From positions 1 through 64,000 of the forward strand of contig NZ_BOOP01000047.1 in assembly GCF_016863295.1 (NCBI RefSeq): a stretch of 64,000 nucleotides of DNA. Direction: 5' to 3'. Below the pieces are notes generated by a model, which worked only from the letters and a program-made list of their open reading frames with translations, was not told the origin of the DNA and ran no database searches. Made by a program: the position numbers and the translations under genes. The stretch comes from Planotetraspora phitsanulokensis. GTDB taxonomy: Bacteria > Actinomycetota > Actinomycetes > Streptosporangiales > Streptosporangiaceae. Numbering within the stretch: the stretch's first letter is position 1; every line of letters begins with the position of its first letter. This document shows, piece by piece, positions 59,713 through 64,000 of this stretch.

Positions 59713-62325
59713 TCAGGAGACAGGGACGGAGGAGGTGGGGATGTTGTAGCCGCGTAACCGCAGGTAGGGGGCTTGTCCGCCGAGGTCGGCCGTCTGGTAG
59801 GCGGCGGTGACGGTGGTCGACTCCCCCGGCCAGAGGGAGACGTAGTTGTCGGTGTAGGTGACCGGCACGACCTCGGTGCCGCCGTTGCCCGTGGTGATCT
59901 CGGGGCGGACGAAGAAGGCGAGGTTGGTCGCGCTCGTGTTCGTGAGAGTGATCGTGACTGTTTCCTGGCCGCCCGAGGTGGCCCTGGACGCGGTGGCGTT
60001 CAGGTTGGGATTACTGGGCAGGCTGTTCAGCCCGGTGAGGTTGGCGGAGTTCTTGGGCGTGGTCCGGTACCAGTTGCTCTTGTTCCCGAGGGTGTCGGCC
60101 GTCGTGGAGTACCAGTACAGGTTGTTGCTGACCGTCGCCCCGCTCGCGTCCTTGACCTGGAGGCGGATGAAGTAGGTGCTGGACAGGCCGGTGACGGTGG
60201 GAATGGTCAGAACCTGGGTAGAGGAGTTGGCCGCGGCGGTGACGGGCACCGACGTGGTGTACTTCTGGGCCAGGTCCGGGATGTTGTACAGGGTCGCCGT
60301 CGCGGTCAGGCCGCTGCGGGCCGTGAGGGTGGAGTTGACCACGAACACCTTCTTGGTGGCGTAGTCGTAGGCGATGTGCACCGGCTCGTTGGCCTTCTTG
60401 CTGCCGAAGTAGCCGCCGCCGGGTTTGAAGTAGTAGTCGTACAGATTCCAGTGCACCGACGGCCAGGCGCTGTTGAGCATCCAGAAGATGGTGCCGAAGG
60501 ACTGGGTGTACTCATGGGAGTTCCATGCCTCGAAGAACGCCCTGGTGTTCTCGTAGTTCTGCAGTTCCGCCTTGCGTGAGTAGTCGGCCGCGCCGGTGGC
60601 CGTGCCGTACCGGCTGTTGAGCCCGGCGGTGAACGGGGCGGTGTTGTCGAAGACGCTGCCGGCCTTGCCCGCGTGGTAGTTCCAGGCCGTGCCGAGCGGC
60701 CACTGGTCGGCGGGGGCCAGGAAACGCTGCACGCTCTCCAGCGGCGGCGGCGACTCGGTGCCCTCCTCGCCCGTGGTGCCGAAGGCGCTGCCCGCCTTGG
60801 TGGTGTCCCACCACAGGACAGGCGGCTCCCACACGTACGGACCGTCCATCTTCATCCCGGCGTTCGCGTTGGACCAGGTGGCGACGTTGTCCAGGGTCGG
60901 GTTCTGCCAGTGCAGGGCGGTTGCGACGTTCTTGTAGGCGGTCAGGTGCGCGGCGGTCGGCGGCTGGTCGCTGCCGTAGGTCCACAGGAAGGTGCTGGCG
61001 TGGGCGCGGGTGGCGCGCATCTGGGTGTCGAGGGAGGCGAGGGCGACCTGGGCCTGCTCGGCCGACCACCCGCTGTCGTTCTCCCAGGCGCTGCAGCACA
61101 CGAAGCCGGGCATCACCATGATGCCGGCCTTGTCGGCCATGTCGTAGAGTTCCTCGTTGCCGAGGGTGCCCTCCAGGCGGATGGTGTTGAGGCCCATGTC
61201 CTTGACGTACTTGATGTGCGCGGCGTTGGTCTTGGTGTCCCAGCGCTGCAGCATGTCCCACATGTAGCCGCCGCCGCGGAACATGATGTTCTGGCCGTTG
61301 ACCTTGTAACCGGCGAACGACGTGCCGTTGACGGTGGTCCGGTAGTCGGTGAACTGTCGGATGCCGAAGTCGATCCCCTTGGTGTCGGAGGTCGCCCCGC
61401 CCGCGGTCGCCGAGACGCTGAGCTGGTAGAGCTCCGGCGACCCGAACTGGTAGGGCCACCACAGGACGGGATTGGTGACGTGGACCGGCGCGAAGGCGAC
61501 CTCTCGGCGCTCGTTCGCGTTCAATGTGACGGTCTGGCTGAGCGGGATGCTCGGCTGGCCGGCCTTGCTGATGGTGGCGTTGACCGTGGTGGTGACCGGC
61601 GCCGCTGTGGCGTTGACCGCGTCGACGTAGACGGTCAAGTCCGCGGCGTTGGTGGCGGGCAGCGGCAGGACGGTCTTGACGTAGGGGTCGCGCAGAGCGA
61701 CGGGTCCAGTGGTGTCCACCAGCGTCTTCCCCCACAGCCCGGCGTTCATGTCGGGGGCTTCGGGATTCCAGTCGACGGTGCAGAACGACAGGTCCTTGCA
61801 GTCATGTGCCGGGGGCGTGACGCGAATGGCCAGGGCGTTGACCGCGCCGGGGTGGATCGCGCCGGTCACGTTGTACTCGTGGCCGACCATCGTGCCCACG
61901 GCGTTGGCGTCGAGCTGGGTGCCGTTCAACCAGATCTGCGCGCGGTAGCTGATGCCCTTGAAGCGCAACCAGTAGACCTGCCCCGGGGAGGTGGCCGCGG
62001 CGGTGAACTCGCCCCTGAACCACCAGTCCTGCCCTGTCAGGTCGGGGACGTTCTTGAGGTTCTGACCGAAGAAGATGTTCTGGTAGACGTTGTCCGCCAC
62101 CAGCCCGGCCAGCACCGTGGACGGCAGTGAGACAGGGTTCCAGCCCGAGGTGGAGTAGCCGATCTGTGAGATGGCCGCGCCGGTGTCGGACAGTCCGGTG
62201 GCCGAGCGCAGTGCCCAGCCGGAGGTCAGCTCGGTGGAGGTGACGGTGGCCGCGCGGGCGTCGACGACGCCGATGGCCAGTACCAGGGTGAGGGTGGAGA
62301 CGAGGATCGCGAGGAGTCGACGCAT
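59713..62325 (-). CDS. csxA: Secreted GH2 exo-beta-D-glucosaminidase-type enzyme
   Basis: An 870-residue exported glycosidase of the chitosan-degrading GH2 group. Residues 1-25 are a signal peptide (VDARA). The order is sugar-binding domain (WWFRGEFTA, WLNGTQLDANAVG), Ig-like domains, the catalytic barrel with YGSDQPPT (acid/base Asp, as in CsxA) and TTGEEGTESPPP (nucleophile Glu), and C-terminal beta domains. It should remove glucosamine from the non-reducing end of chitosan oligomers. ATG 62325 overlaps the stop of the GH20 gene as ATGA, so translation is coupled. The symbol is by analogy; beta-mannosidase activity is the alternative. Confidence 0.82.
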   Translation of the reverse strand: MRRLLAILVSTLTLVLAIGVVDARAATVTSTELTSGWALRSATGLSDTGAAISQIGYSTSGWNPVSLPSTVLAGLVADNVYQNIFFGQNLKNVPDLTGQDWWFRGEFTAAATSPGQVYWLRFKGISYRAQIWLNGTQLDANAVGTMVGHEYNVTGAIHPGAVNALAIRVTPPAHDCKDLSFCTVDWNPEAPDMNAGLWGKTLVDTTGPVALRDPYVKTVLPLPATNAADLTVYVDAVNATAAPVTTTVNATISKAGQPSIPLSQTVTLNANERREVAFAPVHVTNPVLWWPYQFGSPELYQLSVSATAGGATSDTKGIDFGIRQFTDYRTTVNGTSFAGYKVNGQNIMFRGGGYMWDMLQRWDTKTNAAHIKYVKDMGLNTIRLEGTLGNEELYDMADKAGIMVMPGFVCCSAWENDSGWSAEQAQVALASLDTQMRATRAHASTFLWTYGSDQPPTAAHLTAYKNVATALHWQNPTLDNVATWSNANAGMKMDGPYVWEPPVLWWDTTKAGSAFGTTGEEGTESPPPLESVQRFLAPADQWPLGTAWNYHAGKAGSVFDNTAPFTAGLNSRYGTATGAADYSRKAELQNYENTRAFFEAWNSHEYTQSFGTIFWMLNSAWPSVHWNLYDYYFKPGGGYFGSKKANEPVHIAYDYATKKVFVVNSTLTARSGLTATATLYNIPDLAQKYTTSVPVTAAANSSTQVLTIPTVTGLSSTYFIRLQVKDASGATVSNNLYWYSTTADTLGNKSNWYRTTPKNSANLTGLNSLPSNPNLNATASRATSGGQETVTITLTNTSATNLAFFVRPEITTGNGGTEVVPVTYTDNYVSLWPGESTTVTAAYQTADLGGQAPYLRLRGYNIPTSSVPVS

Positions 62326-63887
62326 CAGGAACCGCCCGGCCAGGAGATCTGCGTGGAGTGGTAGTAGTTGACGCCCATGACGTGCCAGCGCGGGCCCTGG
62401 GCGCCGAGCCGCTGCTTGAAGGCCGTCCAGTCGTGGGTCGCCTGCGGCGACCAGCCCAGCTCCGCCACCGCCGGGAGCCTGGGGAAGGCCATGTAGTCGA
62501 TGTCGGCGCTCGTGGCGAGGGTCTCGGTCCACAGCGGCGCCTCGACGCCGAGCACGGAGGAGGCGGCCACGCCCCTGAGGTAGGCGCCGGGGTCCCAGTC
62601 GTAGGCGGTCTTGACGTCGATGTAGCCGGCCCAGTTCTGCCCGAGGGTCGTGCGTGAGTTGTATTTCATGTCGATATAGGTCCGGCTGGCCGGCGACATG
62701 ATGAGCCGCGTACCGCGCTGGGCGGCCGTGGCCACCGCGGAGTCGCGGGTGGTGGTTCCCCAGTACTGCGCGACCGTCGACGGCAACGGTGTGGCGTTCA
62801 CGATGTCGTGCCAGCCGGTGACGGTCTTGCCGTGCGCCGCGACGATCTGCTGGACCCGGTTGACGAACGCCGCGTAGTCGGCGGGCGCGGTGGAGGCGGC
62901 CTCGTCGCCGCCGATGTGCAGGTAGGGGCCCGGTGTGAGGGCCGCGAGCTCCCCGAAGACCTGGTCGATGAAGGTGTAGGTGAGCTCCTTGGAGGTGCAC
63001 AGCGAGCTGAAGCCGACGTCGGTGCCGGTGTAGAGCGGCGGGGCGACGCCGTTGCAGTTGAGTGCCGGGTAGGACGCCAGCGCCGCGTTGGTGTGACCCG
63101 GCATGTCGATCTCAGGGACGACCGTGACGAAGCGGGCGGCGGCGTAGGCCACGATCTGCTGGTAGTCGGCCTGCGTGTAGTAACCGCCGGGTCCGCCGCC
63201 TACGGCGGTGCTGCCGCCGTACGTCGCCAGATTCGGCCAGGAACCGATCGCGATGCGCCAGCCCTGGTCGTCGGAAAGGTGCAGGTGCAGGTAGTTGATC
63301 TTGTAGAGGGCGAGCTGGTCGATGTAGCGCTCGACCGCGGCCACCGGAAAGAAGTGCCGGGCCACGTCCAGCATGGCGCCGCGATAGCCGAACCTCGGGT
63401 AGTCCACGATGTGGCCGCCGGGCACCGGCCACGGGCCCGGCTGGACCGTCGCGCTGTCGGCCGCGACGGGCAGAAGCTGGTGCAGGGTCTGCACCCCGTT
63501 GGAGAGGCCCGCCGGCTGGTTGGCCCGGATGACGATCGACGTGCCGGTGACGTCAAGCTGGTAACCCTCGGGTCCGACCGTGGCGGGGGCGCCGGACAGC
63601 AGGAGGGAGATGCCGCCGGTGCCGGGCGCGGGGGCGACGGGGATCGGATAACCGGTGGAACGGCGCAGAAGTGCGGCGAGCCGGTCGCCGATGCCGGCCG
63701 CGGCGGGGTCGGTGTAGACAGCGGTCGAGGTGGTGATGGCGTAGCTCACCCCGGGGGTCGCGGTCGTGGTGACGGGTACCGGGACGACCGAACCGAACGC
63801 GACCGCTGTGGCCGCCACCGCGGGAGGCGCGGCCAGAGAGACGAGGAGAGGGACGAGGAGGATCGCGAGGACACGACGGACGTTCAA
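62325..63887 (-). CDS. Secreted GH20 beta-N-acetylhexosaminidase
   Basis: A 520-residue exported enzyme that removes N-acetylglucosamine from chitin oligomers. Residues 1-27 are a signal peptide (APPAVAATA), about 30-160 the GH20b domain, then the barrel: RGAMLDVARHFFP, YLHLHLSDDQGWRI, PEIDMPGHTNA and HIGGDEAAS with the catalytic Asp-Glu pair at about 328-329; VEAPLWTET and FPRLPAVAELGWSP close the site. The start is TTG 63887, or TTG 63890, after GGAGG. It leads a two-gene operon with the GH2 enzyme, fitting combined chitin/chitosan oligomer breakdown. Confidence 0.93.
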   Translation of the reverse strand: MNVRRVLAILLVPLLVSLAAPPAVAATAVAFGSVVPVPVTTTATPGVSYAITTSTAVYTDPAAAGIGDRLAALLRRSTGYPIPVAPAPGTGGISLLLSGAPATVGPEGYQLDVTGTSIVIRANQPAGLSNGVQTLHQLLPVAADSATVQPGPWPVPGGHIVDYPRFGYRGAMLDVARHFFPVAAVERYIDQLALYKINYLHLHLSDDQGWRIAIGSWPNLATYGGSTAVGGGPGGYYTQADYQQIVAYAAARFVTVVPEIDMPGHTNAALASYPALNCNGVAPPLYTGTDVGFSSLCTSKELTYTFIDQVFGELAALTPGPYLHIGGDEAASTAPADYAAFVNRVQQIVAAHGKTVTGWHDIVNATPLPSTVAQYWGTTTRDSAVATAAQRGTRLIMSPASRTYIDMKYNSRTTLGQNWAGYIDVKTAYDWDPGAYLRGVAASSVLGVEAPLWTETLATSADIDYMAFPRLPAVAELGWSPQATHDWTAFKQRLGAQGPRWHVMGVNYYHSTQISWPGGS

Positions 63888-63977
63888 CAAACGCCTCCGC
63901 AGGGGTCCGATGCTGCGTGGTCACTGCTGTCCCCCGTGAGCTCTCGGCCCCACGATAAGCGGGCGGGATTCGTTCGT

Positions 63978-63993
63978 AAAGGTCTCTACCAAT
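63978..63993. promoter_or_regulatory. DasR-like (dre-like) palindrome upstream of the GH20-GH2 operon
   Basis: AAAGGTCTCTACCAAT has the GGT-N4-ACC core of the DasR element (ACTGGTCTAGACCACT type), agreeing at about 11 of 16 positions. It lies about 90 bases before the GH20 start. DasR controls chitin and N-acetylglucosamine genes in streptomycetes, so the place fits, but the match is partial. Confidence 0.4.
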
Positions 63994-64000
63994 AATCGCT

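Noticed and set aside
59713-63000. Extension of the GH2 gene to about 1095 codons
   Set aside because: The extra N-terminal part is an out-of-frame reading of the GH20 gene; a signal peptide begins at ATG 62325.

Overview
The window is high-GC, densely coded DNA with GTG/TTG starts, GGAGG-type ribosome binding sites and actinobacterial protein families (CopC-CopD fusion, YcnI, ECF42 sigma factor, FadR-type GntR regulators, Ser/Thr kinase). It comes from a saprophytic actinomycete of the Streptomyces/Streptosporangium kind. No rRNA, tRNA or CRISPR array was seen.

Left part (1-22.4 kb): accessory and stress genes, many separated by gene debris. In order: a secreted phosphodiester glycosidase cut by the left edge; an ArsR-VOC pair with a palindromic operator; a Ser/Thr kinase with a second, degenerate kinase lobe; two hydrolases; a YVTN lipoprotein; a decayed block (hydrolase and phosphoketolase pseudogenes) beside ppk2 and a universal stress protein; a copper module (CopC-CopD, lipoprotein, YcnI, LVIVD protein); a TetR/membrane-protein pair with twin operators; and an ECF42 module (sigma factor, MFS pump, DGPF protein) in which both transcription units carry TGTCGA-N17-CGTC promoters.

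Centre (22.5-51.9 kb): one aromatic-acid catabolic island. It encodes a three-component Rieske oxygenase (reductase, 2Fe-2S ferredoxin, phthalate-type oxygenase), two bicupin proteins, a Zn alcohol dehydrogenase, an alpha/beta hydrolase with a Cys nucleophile, two 4,5-dihydroxyphthalate-decarboxylase-type proteins, LigJ (4-oxalomesaconate hydratase) and LigK (CHA aldolase). It also holds unexpected members: a ketopantoate-hydroxymethyltransferase-like protein, a phosphoglycerate mutase homologue, an RpiB homologue without the catalytic Cys, and a EutA-like ASKHA ATPase with a His-rich N-terminus but no ethanolamine lyase. Import is by an ABC system with two tandem binding proteins; two MFS exporters are present. 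Two paralogous FadR-type GntR regulators lie in the island, and at least eight copies of a TGGT-N3-ACCA-like palindrome precede its transcription units, so it looks like one regulon. No LigAB-type ring-cleavage enzyme is present; the bicupins are the best candidates for that step (inference). The right end carries deletion and duplication scars.

Right part (51.9-64 kb): a lipoprotein, a small membrane protein, two short-chain dehydrogenases next to a TetR gene with a 30-bp-period double operator, a decayed segment with Tn3 and GH36 remnants, and a glycan-degradation block: a secreted GH27 enzyme convergent with a GH20-GH2 operon (chitin/chitosan oligomers) preceded by a DasR-like palindrome.
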